64,000 bases of DNA, taken from Ollibium composti. GTDB lineage: Bacteria; Pseudomonadota; Alphaproteobacteria; Rhizobiales; Rhizobiaceae. The DNA lies in assembly GCF_004801285.1 (NCBI RefSeq), contig NZ_SSNY01000008.1:1-64000 (forward strand), in the 5' to 3' direction. Below are positions 17,626 through 26,700 of the stretch, piece after piece. Position 1 is the first letter of the stretch, and every line of letters begins with the position of its first letter. A program made the translations under genes and the position numbers. The notes under the pieces were generated by a model. That model ran no database searches. It saw nothing but the letters and a program-made list of their open reading frames with translations, and had not been told where the DNA came from.

Positions 17626-18876
17626 ATGAACGAAAGCGCCGCCTTCCTGTCCGCCCCGCTTTTCCGCCTCGGCGCCAGCACCGTCACGGTGGGCGGCGCG
17701 CTGGCGTTCGCGGGCGTGCTGCTTTTCATCCTGCTTGCTTTGCTCGTCGCCGCCGTCTGGCGCGCCGGCAAGGCGCGGGCAACCGCTGCGGCCGAGCAGG
17801 CGGCGGCAGCGCGCGAAGCCGAGGCGCGCATGGCCGGCATCCTGCAGGCGCAGGCCGAGATGCAGGGGCGCATGGGGACGCTGGCCGAGGTGTTCGGCTC
17901 GCGTCAGGCGGAACTGACGCAGGCGATCGGCAACCGGCTCGACGCCATGACAGGACGGCTCGGCCAGTCGATGAGCGAGCAGGCCCGCTCGACGCACGAA
18001 AGCCTCGCCAGGTTGCAGGAGCGGCTAGCCGTCATCGACACCGCGCAGGGCAACATCCAGTCGCTCGCTGGCCAGGTAGTGCAGTTGCAGGCGATCCTGT
18101 CCAACAAGCAGACGCGCGGCGCCTTCGGCCAGTCGCGCATGGAGGCGATCGTCGCCGACGGCCTGCCGCACGGCGCCTACGAGTTCCAGGCGACGCTGTC
18201 GAACGGCAGCCGGCCGGACTGCATCATCAGGATGCCGAACGACACGCCGTCGCTGGTCGTCGACGCGAAATTCCCGCTGGAGGCGTGGAACGCCATCCGC
18301 GCCGCCGAGGGCGAGGCGGCGCAAAAGGTCGCCTCACAGGCCTTCCGCCGCGACATCGAGGTGCATATCCGCGATATTTCGGAAAAGTACCTCATCCAGG
18401 GCGAGACGCAGGACACGGCCTTCATGTTCGTACCCTCTGAATCGGTGTTCGCCGAGATCCACGAGAATTTCGAGGCGCTGGTGCAGCGGGCGCATCGCGC
18501 CCGCATCGTCATCGTCTCGCCGTCGCTGCTGATGCTGTCGATCCAGGTCGTGCAGGCGATCCTCAAGGACGCGCGCATGCGCGAGCAGGCGCATCTCATC
18601 CAGGGCGAGGTGGTGCGGCTGATGGAGGACGTCAGCCGCCTCGACGAGCGCGTGCGCAAATTGCAGGCGCATTTCGGCCAGGCGGCGAAGGATATCGACG
18701 ACATCCTCGTCTCGTCGTCCAAGGTGACGAAGCGCGGCCAGAAGATCGAGGCGCTGGAGTTCGGAACGGCGGACGGCGGGGAAGACGAACCACGCCAGCC
18801 GGCGGCAGCCGGCACGCGCGTCGCCGATTCCAAGACCGGGCAGCTCAGGCTGCGGGTGGTGGAAGGCGACGAGTGA
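17626..18876 (+). CDS. rmuC: DNA recombination protein RmuC
   Basis: A 416-residue RmuC-family protein: an N-terminal membrane anchor (about 22-47, TVGGALAFAGVLLFILLALL), a coiled-coil region (about 50-140, EQAAAAREAEARMAGILQAQ and MSEQARSTHESLARLQERL), then the nuclease-like RmuC domain with RPDCIIRMPND, VVDAKFPLEAW, DTAFMFVPSE and VIVSPSLLM. It limits inverted-repeat-stimulated recombination in E. coli, which is notable in a genome region so rich in inverted repeats. It is divergent from def. Confidence 0.93.
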   Translation: MNESAAFLSAPLFRLGASTVTVGGALAFAGVLLFILLALLVAAVWRAGKARATAAAEQAAAAREAEARMAGILQAQAEMQGRMGTLAEVFGSRQAELTQAIGNRLDAMTGRLGQSMSEQARSTHESLARLQERLAVIDTAQGNIQSLAGQVVQLQAILSNKQTRGAFGQSRMEAIVADGLPHGAYEFQATLSNGSRPDCIIRMPNDTPSLVVDAKFPLEAWNAIRAAEGEAAQKVASQAFRRDIEVHIRDISEKYLIQGETQDTAFMFVPSESVFAEIHENFEALVQRAHRARIVIVSPSLLMLSIQVVQAILKDARMREQAHLIQGEVVRLMEDVSRLDERVRKLQAHFGQAAKDIDDILVSSSKVTKRGQKIEALEFGTADGGEDEPRQPAAAGTRVADSKTGQLRLRVVEGDE

Positions 18877-18920
18877 CGGATTTTTCGCATTGGGTCACGC
18901 GAAGCGTGTCCCGCACGCTG

Positions 18921-19060
18921 CCCCCTCTCCGTCTTGCTTCGCAAGCCACCTCTCCCCCCGTTCCGGGTGGAGAGGATAAGCCGGCCGCAAGCCTTGGCTC
19001 CCATCCTCTCCCCTCACGAAGTGGGGGAGAGGTGGCTCGGCGAAGCCGAGACGGAGAGGG
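18921..19060. repeat. Palindromic repeat, family B
   Basis: A 140-base copy of the 14183 element: outer arm CCCCCTCTCCGTC..., an inner hairpin TTGCTTCGCAA on one side and CTCGGCGAAGCCGAG on the other, and centre arms CCACCTCTCCCC / GGGGGAGAGGTGG. It fills the space between rmuC and the GFA gene. Confidence 0.85.
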
Positions 19061-19094
19061 AAGGCCATACGCGATCACCCATACCCGCAGGCGC

Positions 19095-19502
19095 CTAGCT
19101 CTGCCTCTCCACCGCCTCCAGCCCGTCGAACTCCGGCAGCCAGTGCAGCGCCGAGCGGTGCCACGTCTGGCGTCGCGGGATAAGGTCCTGCCGCTGGCGC
19201 GCGGTGCCGACGCGGATGCCGTAGACTTTCGGGCCGTCGCCGACCGAGGTCGAATAGAGCTGCGAGCCGCAGTCGGCGCAAAAACCCTGTGCGCGCTTGG
19301 CGCCGCTTTCGGCGACCTTGATGTATTCCTTCGGCGTGCCGGCGGTGATGCGGTAGTCGCTTTCCGGCGCAAAGTCGGTGACGCGGAAGGCCGTGCCGGT
19401 GATCTGCTGGCAATCCGTGCAATGGCAGATGGAGGTCTTTTCGGGATCGACCTCCGCTTCATAGGTGATGGCGCCGCAATGGCACCCGCCGTCGATCTTC
19501 AT
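19095..19502 (-). CDS. GFA-domain (CENP-V/GFA) zinc protein
   Basis: A 135-residue protein with the full set of GFA cysteines: C7 and C9 (GGCHCG), C26, C28 and C31 (CHCTDCQ), C75 and C78 (CADCG). The fold binds two zincs. Family members are often annotated as glutathione-dependent formaldehyde-activating enzymes, but most have no proven substrate. ATG 19502 gives the canonical MKIDGGCHCG start; the longer frame adds 16 Arg/Gly residues with no support. Confidence 0.88.
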   Translation of the reverse strand: MKIDGGCHCGAITYEAEVDPEKTSICHCTDCQQITGTAFRVTDFAPESDYRITAGTPKEYIKVAESGAKRAQGFCADCGSQLYSTSVGDGPKVYGIRVGTARQRQDLIPRRQTWHRSALHWLPEFDGLEAVERQS

Positions 19503-19546
19503 GTCACATCTCCCGGGTCTGGTTTCCTCGCCCCTCCGCCCTTGGT

Positions 19547-20509
19547 TCACACCTCGTCATCCGAGGCATCGGCCATTTCCTGCCGGCGCCTTTCCCATGT
19601 CCGCGTCGTCTGCGGCTTGACGAACAGGCTTTTGACCGTCGGCACCTCGGCCTTCAACCGCGCCTCGATGCGTTCGACGCAGGCCTCGATCTCGGGGGCC
19701 GCGACATGGTCCTCGAACTCGACGCTCAGGCCGGCGATGATCTCCTCGGGGCCGATATGCACGCTGACGAGACCGTTGGCCCGCTGCACGGCCGCGTCCT
19801 GCTGGGCGATCGCCAGCACCTTCGCCTGCACCTCGCGCGATGCCGGCTCGCCGAGCAGTAGGCCCTTGCTCTCGCGCGCCAGGAAGATAGCGGTCGCTCC
19901 CAGGATGGCGGCGATGCCGAGCGAGGCGACGCCGTCGAATTCGGGTATGTCGAAGACCTCGGCAGCCGAAATGCCGGCGAAGGCGACGAGAAGGCCGAGC
20001 AGGGCGGCGCTGTCCTCGAACAGCACCGTGTAGACGCTCGGGTCCTTGCTCAGCCGCACCGCCTGGAACCAGCCGAGCCGGCCCTTGGTCTTGTGGAACT
20101 CCTTCAGCGCCACCCACCAGGAACCGCCCTCGAACAGCAGCGAGAAACCAAGGACGACATAGTTCACCATCGGGTTGGCGACCGACTCGGGCGCCATGAT
20201 GTGCATGACGCCCTCGTAGAACGAAACGCCGGCGCCCAACGCGAACACCAGGAGTGCTACGATGAAGCTCCAGAAATAAAGCTCGCGGCCGTGACCGAAG
20301 GGGTGCGTGCTGTCCGCTGGCCGTGCGGCGCGGTGCATGCCATAGAGCAGAAGCCCGCCATTGCCGGTATCGACCAGCGAATGCACGCCCTCCGACAGCA
20401 TGGCCGACGAGCCGGTGAAGAAGGCGGCGGCGAACTTGGTCAGCGCGATGGCCAGGTTGCCGGCCAGCGCCGCATAGATCACCCGTCTCGAGCCGCCGTG
20501 TCCTGCCAT
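19547..20509 (-). CDS. Cation diffusion facilitator (CDF) family exporter
   Basis: A 320-residue CDF protein with six predicted helices. Metal-site residues include H43 and D47 in helix II (SEGVHSLVD), the HPFGHGRELYFW motif after it, and the aspartate in LFEDSAALLG in helix V. A cytosolic C-terminal domain (VSVHIGPEEII...VEFEDH) follows. It probably exports Zn, Fe or Mn by proton antiport. The stop is just upstream of the GFA start (44 bases), so the two may be co-transcribed. Confidence 0.9.
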   Translation of the reverse strand: MAGHGGSRRVIYAALAGNLAIALTKFAAAFFTGSSAMLSEGVHSLVDTGNGGLLLYGMHRAARPADSTHPFGHGRELYFWSFIVALLVFALGAGVSFYEGVMHIMAPESVANPMVNYVVLGFSLLFEGGSWWVALKEFHKTKGRLGWFQAVRLSKDPSVYTVLFEDSAALLGLLVAFAGISAAEVFDIPEFDGVASLGIAAILGATAIFLARESKGLLLGEPASREVQAKVLAIAQQDAAVQRANGLVSVHIGPEEIIAGLSVEFEDHVAAPEIEACVERIEARLKAEVPTVKSLFVKPQTTRTWERRRQEMADASDDEV

Positions 20510-20690
20510 GGTGCCATCCGTCGAACGATCTTACCAACATAGCGCCCGCAAGGCGGATGCACAGTGAGTTTCGCAACCGCGCTGCAACATTGCCGACACG
20601 GCCGGTTTTGCGGGCGGCGGTTCTTTATCCCTCTTGCGGTCGGCCGCAACTCTTGCTTGATTCCGTTCCCCACAGACTGGAGGACAGGCC

Positions 20691-20816
20691 ATGGCCAAAG
20701 GCGCAATGAAGGCGAAGAAGGAAGTCCGAAAACCCAAGAAGGACGCCAAGAAGCCGGCGGCAGCGGGAAAGACGCCGCCGCCTTCCGTTCAGGCGATCCG
20801 CATCAAGGAGAAATAG
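20691..20816 (+). CDS. Very small Lys-rich basic protein (41 aa)
   Basis: ATG 20691 to TAG 20816 encodes 41 residues: MAKGAMKAKKEVRKPKKDAK, then a Pro/Ala linker, ending VQAIRIKEK. Roughly a third is Lys/Arg. A textbook GGAGG site lies 8 bases upstream of the ATG. The length, basic composition and site suggest a nucleic-acid-binding or ribosome-associated micro-protein, but no family is recognised. It lies between the divergent CDF gene and the riboswitch leader. Confidence 0.6.
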   Translation: MAKGAMKAKKEVRKPKKDAKKPAAAGKTPPPSVQAIRIKEK

Positions 20817-20878
20817 GCGCCCTTCGGCGGCTCGACAGCCGGTTCATTGAACCCGCTGCCTGCCTCCCTTATATCGAA

Positions 20879-20943
20879 GGCGCGGGGACGACCCCGCGCC
20901 GGGGCTTTTGCCCTTGGCTCGATACACGGCTGGACGGCCCGCC
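20879..20943 (+). promoter_or_regulatory. Guanidine-II (mini-ykkC) riboswitch
   Basis: Two hairpins with ACGR tetraloops, the defining feature of mini-ykkC RNAs. Hairpin 1 is GGCGCGGGG-ACGA-CCCCGCGCC (20879-20900, nine perfect pairs). Hairpin 2 is GGCTGG-ACGG-CCCGCC (20928-20943, one U-C mismatch). A 27-base linker separates them. The AAGGAG ribosome binding site (20951-20956) lies 7 bases after hairpin 2 and the ATG of a gdx/sugE gene at 20963. Guanidine-II riboswitches are known to control such SMR guanidinium exporters. Guanidine binding is expected to expose the site and raise translation. Confidence 0.88.
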
Positions 20944-20962
20944 ATTTCACAAGGAGCGGCCA

Positions 20963-21277
20963 ATGCCGTGGACTCTTCTTTTTCTCGCGGGTCTTTTCGA
21001 AGTCGGTTGGGCAATCGGCCTGAAATATACGGACGGCTTCACCAGACCGATACCGACAGTGCTGACGATCGTGTCGATGATCATCAGCATGGGCCTGCTT
21101 GGCTTGGCGCTGAAGGACCTGCCGGTCGGAACCGCCTACGCGGTTTGGACGGGTGTCGGCACGGTCGGCACAGCGATCCTGGGCATGTGGCTGCTCGGCG
21201 ACCCGGCGACCGCCGTCAGGATCGGCTGCATTGCCCTGATCGTCTGCGGCATCGCCGGCCTCAAGCTGGTGGCCTGA
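20963..21277 (+). CDS. gdx: Guanidinium exporter Gdx (SugE-type SMR protein)
   Basis: A 104-residue, four-helix small multidrug resistance protein with the essential glutamate E13 (LAGLFEVGWAIGLKY), the GTAYAVWTGVGTVG loop and LLGDPATAVRIGCIALIVCGI. The Gdx subgroup works as an antiparallel dimer exchanging guanidinium for protons. The guanidine-II riboswitch directly upstream supports the Gdx assignment over a generic drug exporter. AAGGAG precedes the ATG by 6 bases. Confidence 0.93.
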   Translation: MPWTLLFLAGLFEVGWAIGLKYTDGFTRPIPTVLTIVSMIISMGLLGLALKDLPVGTAYAVWTGVGTVGTAILGMWLLGDPATAVRIGCIALIVCGIAGLKLVA

Positions 21278-21389
21278 CCGGAGCAGCCGGCCTTCCGGCG
21301 CGCACGATCCCGCTGCTCCGGATTGATCCGGTCAGCGCGTCCGCGCGGCACCGGACGACGCGGTCCGGCCGCAAATGCTGAAACGCCAA

Positions 21390-21419
21390 AAGCCCGGCCA
21401 GCGTTCGGTGGCCGGGCTT
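21390..21419. terminator. Hairpin terminator between gdx and DUF6481 genes (probably bidirectional)
   Basis: An 11-bp perfect stem AAGCCCGGCCA / TGGCCGGGCTT with an 8-base loop. On the minus strand it is followed by TTTTGG and would end the DUF6481 transcript; on the plus strand GTTTC follows, a weaker terminator for gdx. Confidence 0.75.
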
Positions 21420-21438
21420 GTTTCAAATCCGAAACAAA

Positions 21439-21867
21439 TCAGCGGGCGGAGAAGCCCGGAGGCGTGCGGCCGACGCGGGCCTTGCGCGCCGCGTAGCGGG
21501 CGTCGCGCTTGGCCTTGCGGGCCGCTTCGTCGGCGAGCTCGCCGGCGAGCCGTTCGGCCTCTTCGGCCGCGCGGACCTTAGCCTCTTCCGCGGCCTTGGC
21601 CTCGGCCTCGGCACGCAGGCGCGCCTCTTCGGCCTCGCGGGCAGCCTTTTCGGCCGCTTCGCGCGCCAGCTTCTCCTGCTTCAATTTCGCCTTTTCGGCC
21701 TCGCGGATGGCACGGGCTTCCAAAATAGCCTTGCGTTCCGCCTGACGGGCCAGCACGGCCGGGTCGTCCGCCGCGGGTCTTGCCTTGAAGCGCTCCAGAA
21801 GCGCCTTCTTTGCCTGATTTGCGGCATTGCGCCGCTCGAAGATGTCTTTTTCCCTGTAGATAGCCAA
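21439..21867 (-). CDS. DUF6481 family coiled-coil protein
   Basis: A 142-residue, almost entirely helical protein rich in Ala, Glu, Lys and Arg. The N-terminus (MAIYREKDIFERRNAANQAK) is the conserved DUF6481 start. The middle (about 55-115) is a long Glu/Ala/Lys coiled coil and the end (KAKRDARYAARKARVG) is basic. The family is common in Hyphomicrobiales and has no known function. It is divergent from the AI-2E-type gene and followed by a strong terminator. Confidence 0.8.
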   Translation of the reverse strand: MAIYREKDIFERRNAANQAKKALLERFKARPAADDPAVLARQAERKAILEARAIREAEKAKLKQEKLAREAAEKAAREAEEARLRAEAEAKAAEEAKVRAAEEAERLAGELADEAARKAKRDARYAARKARVGRTPPGFSAR

Positions 21868-22152
21868 GTGTCATTCCCTGAAGTCAATTCGCGACGCTTA
21901 CATACGCGCGATAATGGCAAGTTCAAGCGCCAAAACGGTATGCCAGCCATGAAAATCCGTGAATTGGCTGCGACTTTGGGAGGGGGACGGAACCTTGCCC
22001 GGGCAGCGGCGTTCCTGCGCACGGCCCGACAATGGAACCGGGAGGACTGACGGCGGCCGCATCGCCGGGGGATTTGGCGAAGCGCATGGGCGTTCTAGCC
22101 GCCATCCCCGCACGGCCTTCCCGACGGCGCCTGTCTGTGAGGGGGGAAGCCA

Positions 22153-24186
22153 TTGACGACGAATTCCGAAATCCGCCGCGAAGCAGCCGCTGCCCCGCCG
22201 GAGGCGGCGAACGGCGACCTCACCCGCATTGCCGTGCCGCCGGTCGTCACCATCGTCGGCGTCACCGCCATCCTCTATCTCGGCAAGGACGTGCTTTTGC
22301 CGCTGGCGATCGCGATCCTGCTGACCTTCGCGCTGGCGCCGATCGTGTCGGCGCTGCGCAAGATGGCGGTGCCGAAGGTGGTCGCCGTGACGCTCACCGT
22401 GCTCTCGGCCTTCATCGTCATCGCCTGCTTCGCCTTCCTGGTGGCCTCGCAGGTTTCAAACCTCGCCCAGAACATCCCGACCTATCAGACCAACGTCGTC
22501 GAGAAGATCCGCTCGCTGAAGGAACTCGGTGCCGGCGGCGGCCTGATCGAGCGCCTGACGGGCGCGGCCGAGCGCGTCGGCCAGGAACTCCAGGCCGGCA
22601 CGCAAAGCGCCGAAACGCCGGAACAGAAGCCGCTGCCGGTCGAGATCGTCTCGCACCAGAGCCCGCTCGATATCCTCAACAACATCGTGGTGCCGCTGAT
22701 CAGCCCGTTCTCGATGGCGGGCCTCGTCATCGTCGTGGTGGTGTTCATGCTTTTGGAGCGCGAGGACTTGCGCGACCGCTTCATCCGGCTGGTCGGCTAT
22801 GGCGACCTGCACAAGACCACCGAGGCGCTGCAGGACGCCGGCAAGCGCGTCGGCCGCTACCTTCTGATGCAGCTGGTCATCAACACGATCTACGCGGTGC
22901 CGATCACCGCCGGCCTGTGGCTGCTCGGCATCCCCAACGCGCTTTTGTGGGGCGGGCTGACGCTGGTGCTACGCTTCGTGCCCTATATCGGGCCGGCCAT
23001 CGGCATGCTGATGCCGCTGCTGCTCACGCTGGCGGTGTCGCCGGGCTGGGCGCCGCTGCTGTGGACGGCTGCCCTGTTCATCGCCATGGAACTGATCTCC
23101 AACAACGTGCTGGAACCGTGGCTATACGGCTCGGAAACGGGCCTGTCGCCGCTCGCCATCATCGTCGCGGCGATCTTCTGGGCATGGCTGTGGGGGCCGC
23201 TCGGCCTGGTGCTGTCGACACCGCTGACGGTGTGTCTCGTCGTGCTCGGCCGGCACGTCTCGCAGTTCGAGTTCCTCGGCGTGCTGCTCGGCAACGAGCC
23301 GGTGCTGGAGCCGCACGCCCGCGTCTACCAGCGGCTGCTTGCCGGCGACCCCTATGAGGCCGCCGACTATGCGGAGGACTATCTGGAAGACGAATATCTC
23401 GTCGATTTCTACGACGAGGTGGCGCTGCCCGCCCTGGTGCTGGGCGAGGTCGACCGCCAGCGCGGCGTCATGACCCACGAGCAGCGCGTGCGTTTCGCGA
23501 CGGCCGCCGGCACGCTGGTTCAGGAGCTCGCCGACCTCGCCGAAGACGAGGTGGAAGAAAACGGCGCCGATGACGAGGCCGGGAAAAACGAAGCCGGAGC
23601 GGACACCGAGGACGGCGAAGACGACGCCGGCCCCGACCTGCCGGACGGCGAAGGCCGCAGCCTTGTCTGCATCGGCGGACGCGGCGAGATCGACGACGCG
23701 GCCGCCGCCATGGTGGCGCAGGTGCTGGAAATCCAGGGCGCGGAGACAGCGATCGCCGGTTATCAGACCTTCGAGCCGGAACGCTTCGGCGCCCTGGCGC
23801 TGGGCGAGGCCGACACCGTCGTCGTGACCTATCTCAACGCCGCTTCGCTGGCGCAGGCTCGCCACGCGGTGCGGCGGCTGAAGCGGCGCAAGGCGAAGCT
23901 TCGCGTCGGCCTGCTGGTGCCGATGGAAGCCGACGGCAACCGGCGGGGCTCGATCACCGAGGACGGGACCGGAGCGGATTTCGTCACCACGACGATCGCG
24001 GAAACGGTACGGCGCGCGCTTGCGCAGGAAAGCGCCAAGCCGTTGAAGGCCCTGCCGAAGCGGCGGCCGGTACGGCGCCGGCGTCCCGCTAAGGCGGTTT
24101 CCGGCAAGCAGGAGACGGCCAAGCCCGCCGCGAACGGACGCACTGCGCGCAAGCCGGCGCCGGCCAGGCAGACCCAGAAAGCCTGA
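22153..24186 (+). CDS. AI-2E family (PerM-like) membrane protein with long C-terminal extension
   Basis: A 677-residue protein. Residues about 25-380 are the AI-2E/UPF0118 domain, including an [14 protein letters not shown] segment and the block [20 protein letters not shown]. Known relatives include Na+/H+ antiporters and the AI-2 exporter TqsA. Residues about 385-470 are soluble and acidic, about 475-505 are almost pure Asp/Glu, about 506-615 form a Rossmann-like domain ([21 protein letters not shown]), and the final 50 are Arg/Lys/Ala-rich. The start is TTG 22153 with a GGGGGGAAG site. The transported substrate is unknown. Confidence 0.82.
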   Translation: MTTNSEIRREAAAAPPEAANGDLTRIAVPPVVTIVGVTAILYLGKDVLLPLAIAILLTFALAPIVSALRKMAVPKVVAVTLTVLSAFIVIACFAFLVASQVSNLAQNIPTYQTNVVEKIRSLKELGAGGGLIERLTGAAERVGQELQAGTQSAETPEQKPLPVEIVSHQSPLDILNNIVVPLISPFSMAGLVIVVVVFMLLEREDLRDRFIRLVGYGDLHKTTEALQDAGKRVGRYLLMQLVINTIYAVPITAGLWLLGIPNALLWGGLTLVLRFVPYIGPAIGMLMPLLLTLAVSPGWAPLLWTAALFIAMELISNNVLEPWLYGSETGLSPLAIIVAAIFWAWLWGPLGLVLSTPLTVCLVVLGRHVSQFEFLGVLLGNEPVLEPHARVYQRLLAGDPYEAADYAEDYLEDEYLVDFYDEVALPALVLGEVDRQRGVMTHEQRVRFATAAGTLVQELADLAEDEVEENGADDEAGKNEAGADTEDGEDDAGPDLPDGEGRSLVCIGGRGEIDDAAAAMVAQVLEIQGAETAIAGYQTFEPERFGALALGEADTVVVTYLNAASLAQARHAVRRLKRRKAKLRVGLLVPMEADGNRRGSITEDGTGADFVTTTIAETVRRALAQESAKPLKALPKRRPVRRRRPAKAVSGKQETAKPAANGRTARKPAPARQTQKA

Positions 24187-24280
24187 GCGCATCGGCGGGC
24201 GCGCATGGCCGGTCCGCGCGCGTTCGCTTGCGCCCTCGCCGCCGCGCCCCCATATGGTCGCGAGCACCGGAGATTTTCGC

Positions 24281-25282
24281 ATGACAGCCCTGTCCGTCCT
24301 CGACCTGTCCCCCATCGTCGAAGGCGGCACCGCCTCGCAGTCGCTCGCCAACTCGCTCGACCTCGCGCGCCATGCGGAACGGCTTGGCTACAACCGCTAC
24401 TGGCTGGCCGAGCACCACAACATGCCCGGTATCGCCAGCGCCGCCACCGCCGTCGCCATCGGCCATGTCGCCGGCGGCACAAGCAAAATCCGCGTCGGTG
24501 CCGGCGGCATCATGCTGCCCAACCACTCGCCGCTGGTGATCGCCGAGCAGTTCGGCACGCTGGCCGCGCTCTATCCCGGCCGCATCGACCTTGGTCTCGG
24601 CCGCGCACCGGGCACGGACATGCTGACCGCCCGGGCGCTGCGCCGCAACCTCGACGCCGGCGTCGACAATTTCCCGCAGGACGTGGTCGAGCTGATGGGC
24701 TATTTCCAGCCGGCCGAAGAAGGCCAGCGCATCCGCGCCGTGCCCGGCGAAGGCCAGGACGTGCCGGTGTGGATCCTCGGCTCAAGTCTCTACGGCGCCC
24801 AGCTCGCGGCCCTGCTCGGCCTGCCCTATGCCTTCGCCTCGCATTTCGCGCCGGCCGAACTCGACAATGCGCTTTCCGTCTACCGCTCGCGCTTCCAGCC
24901 GTCGGAGCATCTCGACAAGCCGCATGTCATGCTGGGGCTCAATGTCGTCGCCGCTCCCACCGACGCCGAGGCGAGCTTCCTGTTCACCTCGCTGCAGCAG
25001 GCGTTCGTCAACCTGCGCAGCGGCAGACCGGGCAAGCTGCCCGCCCCCGTGGAAGGCTATGACCGCGACCTCGACGCCAATGCCCGCGCCATGCTCGGCC
25101 ATGCGCTGGCGCAGGCGGTGGTGGGCTCGCCCGAAACGGTAAGGCGCGGCGTCGAGGCCTTCATCGCCCGCACCGGCGCCGACGAACTGATGGTGACGGC
25201 GCAGGTGTTCGACCACGCGGCGCGCGTACGCTCGTTCGAGATCCTGGCCGACGTCCACAAGGAGATGGCGGCGGCGGCGTAG
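24281..25282 (+). CDS. Luciferase-like (LLM) flavin-dependent oxidoreductase
   Basis: A 333-residue LLM-class TIM-barrel flavoprotein of the MsnO8/YhbW-like subgroup: [12 protein letters not shown] start, [55 protein letters not shown] and [16 protein letters not shown]. It is probably FMNH2-dependent with an unknown substrate. ATG 24281 is preferred to the in-frame ATG nine codons earlier, since GGAG lies 8 bases before it and family proteins begin at this point. Confidence 0.88.
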   Translation: MTALSVLDLSPIVEGGTASQSLANSLDLARHAERLGYNRYWLAEHHNMPGIASAATAVAIGHVAGGTSKIRVGAGGIMLPNHSPLVIAEQFGTLAALYPGRIDLGLGRAPGTDMLTARALRRNLDAGVDNFPQDVVELMGYFQPAEEGQRIRAVPGEGQDVPVWILGSSLYGAQLAALLGLPYAFASHFAPAELDNALSVYRSRFQPSEHLDKPHVMLGLNVVAAPTDAEASFLFTSLQQAFVNLRSGRPGKLPAPVEGYDRDLDANARAMLGHALAQAVVGSPETVRRGVEAFIARTGADELMVTAQVFDHAARVRSFEILADVHKEMAAAA

Positions 25283-25290
25283 CGCCCTTT

Positions 25291-25414
25291 CCTCTCCCCG
25301 TTTACGGGGAGAGGGTGGCCCGAAGGGTCGGGTGAGGGGCAGCGCCCACTCGCGAAAGCTTGTACTGCCCCTCATCCGGCTGCCGCCACCTTCTCCCCGT
25401 AAACGGGGAGAAGG
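25291..25414. repeat. Paired hairpin repeat (family C), possible bidirectional terminator
   Basis: Two near-identical hairpins in inverted relation: CCTCTCCCCGT-TT-ACGGGGAGAGG (25291-25314) and CCTTCTCCCCGT-AA-ACGGGGAGAAGG (25389-25414). Between them is a second inverted pair (GGGTGAGGGGCAG... / TGCCCCTCATCC). It occupies the gap between two convergent genes, where it could stop both transcripts. Confidence 0.8.
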
Positions 25415-25417
25415 AAG

Positions 25418-26683
25418 TCACTTCACCGCCTTGACCAGGTCCTCATCGGGGAAGCAGGTGGCGGCGCGGCCGTTCTTCTGCTGCCACTCGCCGATGGAGC
25501 GGCGCGTCTTGAAGCCCGGCAGGCCGTCGGCGCTGCCGACGTCGTAACCCTTTTTCTCCAGTGCCCGCTGCATGGCGGCGATGTCGGAGCGGTAGAGACC
25601 GCCGACGGCGCCCCAGTCGGCCGAGAACCGCCTGTCGCCATGGGCGATGCGGTCGGCGGACAGGCCGATGAACAGGGCGTAGAGATCCGAGGTGTTGTAT
25701 TCCTTCAGGACGTAGAAGTTCGGCGTGACGATGAAGGCCGGGCCATGGCGGCCGGCCGGCATCATGAGATACCCTTCAGCCTTCGCCTCGCTGGCCGGAA
25801 ACGGCTTGCCGCCGACGCGCGCGATGCCGAACTTGCCCCAGTCGGCAATCTTCCTGCCGCGATCCGGGCCTTCGAGCGCGCACGAAACGCTGTCCGGCAC
25901 CGTCACCTCGAAACCCCAGTCACGCCCCCTCACCCAGCCGTAGTCGGCGAGATAATTGGCGATGGAAGCCAGCGTGTCGGGAACCGAATCCCAGATGTCG
26001 ACGCGGCCGTCACCATCGAAATCCACCGCATGCTTGAGGAAGGAGGTCGGCATGAACTGCGGCTGGCCGAGCGCGCCGGCCCATGACGACTTCATCGCGC
26101 CCACCGGCTCCAATCCCTTCTGGACGATCTCCAGCGCGGCGATGAGTTCGGTGCGGTACATGTCGCGCTTGGTGGCCGAGAGGAAAGCGCGCGTGCCCAG
26201 CACCTCGAAGGCGTCGTAGCGCAGCCTGGCCGCGCCGTAGCCGGTCTCGCGCCCCCAGACGGCGAGCACGATGACGCCCGGCACGCCGTAGCGCTGCTCG
26301 ATCCTCGCAAGCGTGGAGGCATACCGGCCGGCGCGGGCGCGTCCGCCGGTGGCGACCGGCGCCAGCGTCTTTTCGGCGAAGTAAGGCCCCGGCGAGCCGA
26401 ATTCCGCCTGGTGCTGGACCTTGGGCGTCGAAGGCTTTTCGCCGGGCATGACAAGGTCCGGCAGCTTGAGGTTCGGCTTCACCCCGTCGAAAGCCTGATT
26501 GAAGGTCTTGCGCGAGATCCCCCTTGCCTCGGCATCCGGCCAGAGGTCGGTCTGAAGCCAGGCGCGGAATTGCCCGTCGACCTTCGCGGCGGCGGCCGGG
26601 GCGGCAAGGACCAGCAAGACCGATGCGGCTTGAAGCAGGAACCCGAAGAACCCGGCGTGGCGGAACTTGTCACCAAAAGTCAC
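25418..26683 (-). CDS. MltB-type lytic murein transglycosylase with C-terminal peptidoglycan-binding domain
   Basis: About 421 residues: signal peptide (FGFLLQAASVLLVLAAPAAAA), a family 103-type transglycosylase domain with the catalytic glutamate in VWGRETGYG and substrate blocks MKSSWAGALGQPQFMPTSFLKHAVD and DIWDSVPDTLASIANYL, then a C-terminal PG_binding_1 domain (IAAMQRALEKKGYDVGSADGLPG). It cleaves glycan strands in the periplasm to 1,6-anhydroMurNAc ends. GTG 26683 is the likeliest start: it lies 18 bases after the recR stop and gives a short N-region before the signal helix. Confidence 0.85.
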   Translation of the reverse strand: MTFGDKFRHAGFFGFLLQAASVLLVLAAPAAAAKVDGQFRAWLQTDLWPDAEARGISRKTFNQAFDGVKPNLKLPDLVMPGEKPSTPKVQHQAEFGSPGPYFAEKTLAPVATGGRARAGRYASTLARIEQRYGVPGVIVLAVWGRETGYGAARLRYDAFEVLGTRAFLSATKRDMYRTELIAALEIVQKGLEPVGAMKSSWAGALGQPQFMPTSFLKHAVDFDGDGRVDIWDSVPDTLASIANYLADYGWVRGRDWGFEVTVPDSVSCALEGPDRGRKIADWGKFGIARVGGKPFPASEAKAEGYLMMPAGRHGPAFIVTPNFYVLKEYNTSDLYALFIGLSADRIAHGDRRFSADWGAVGGLYRSDIAAMQRALEKKGYDVGSADGLPGFKTRRSIGEWQQKNGRAATCFPDEDLVKAVK

Positions 26684-26700
26684 GACGCGCTCGCCCCCGC

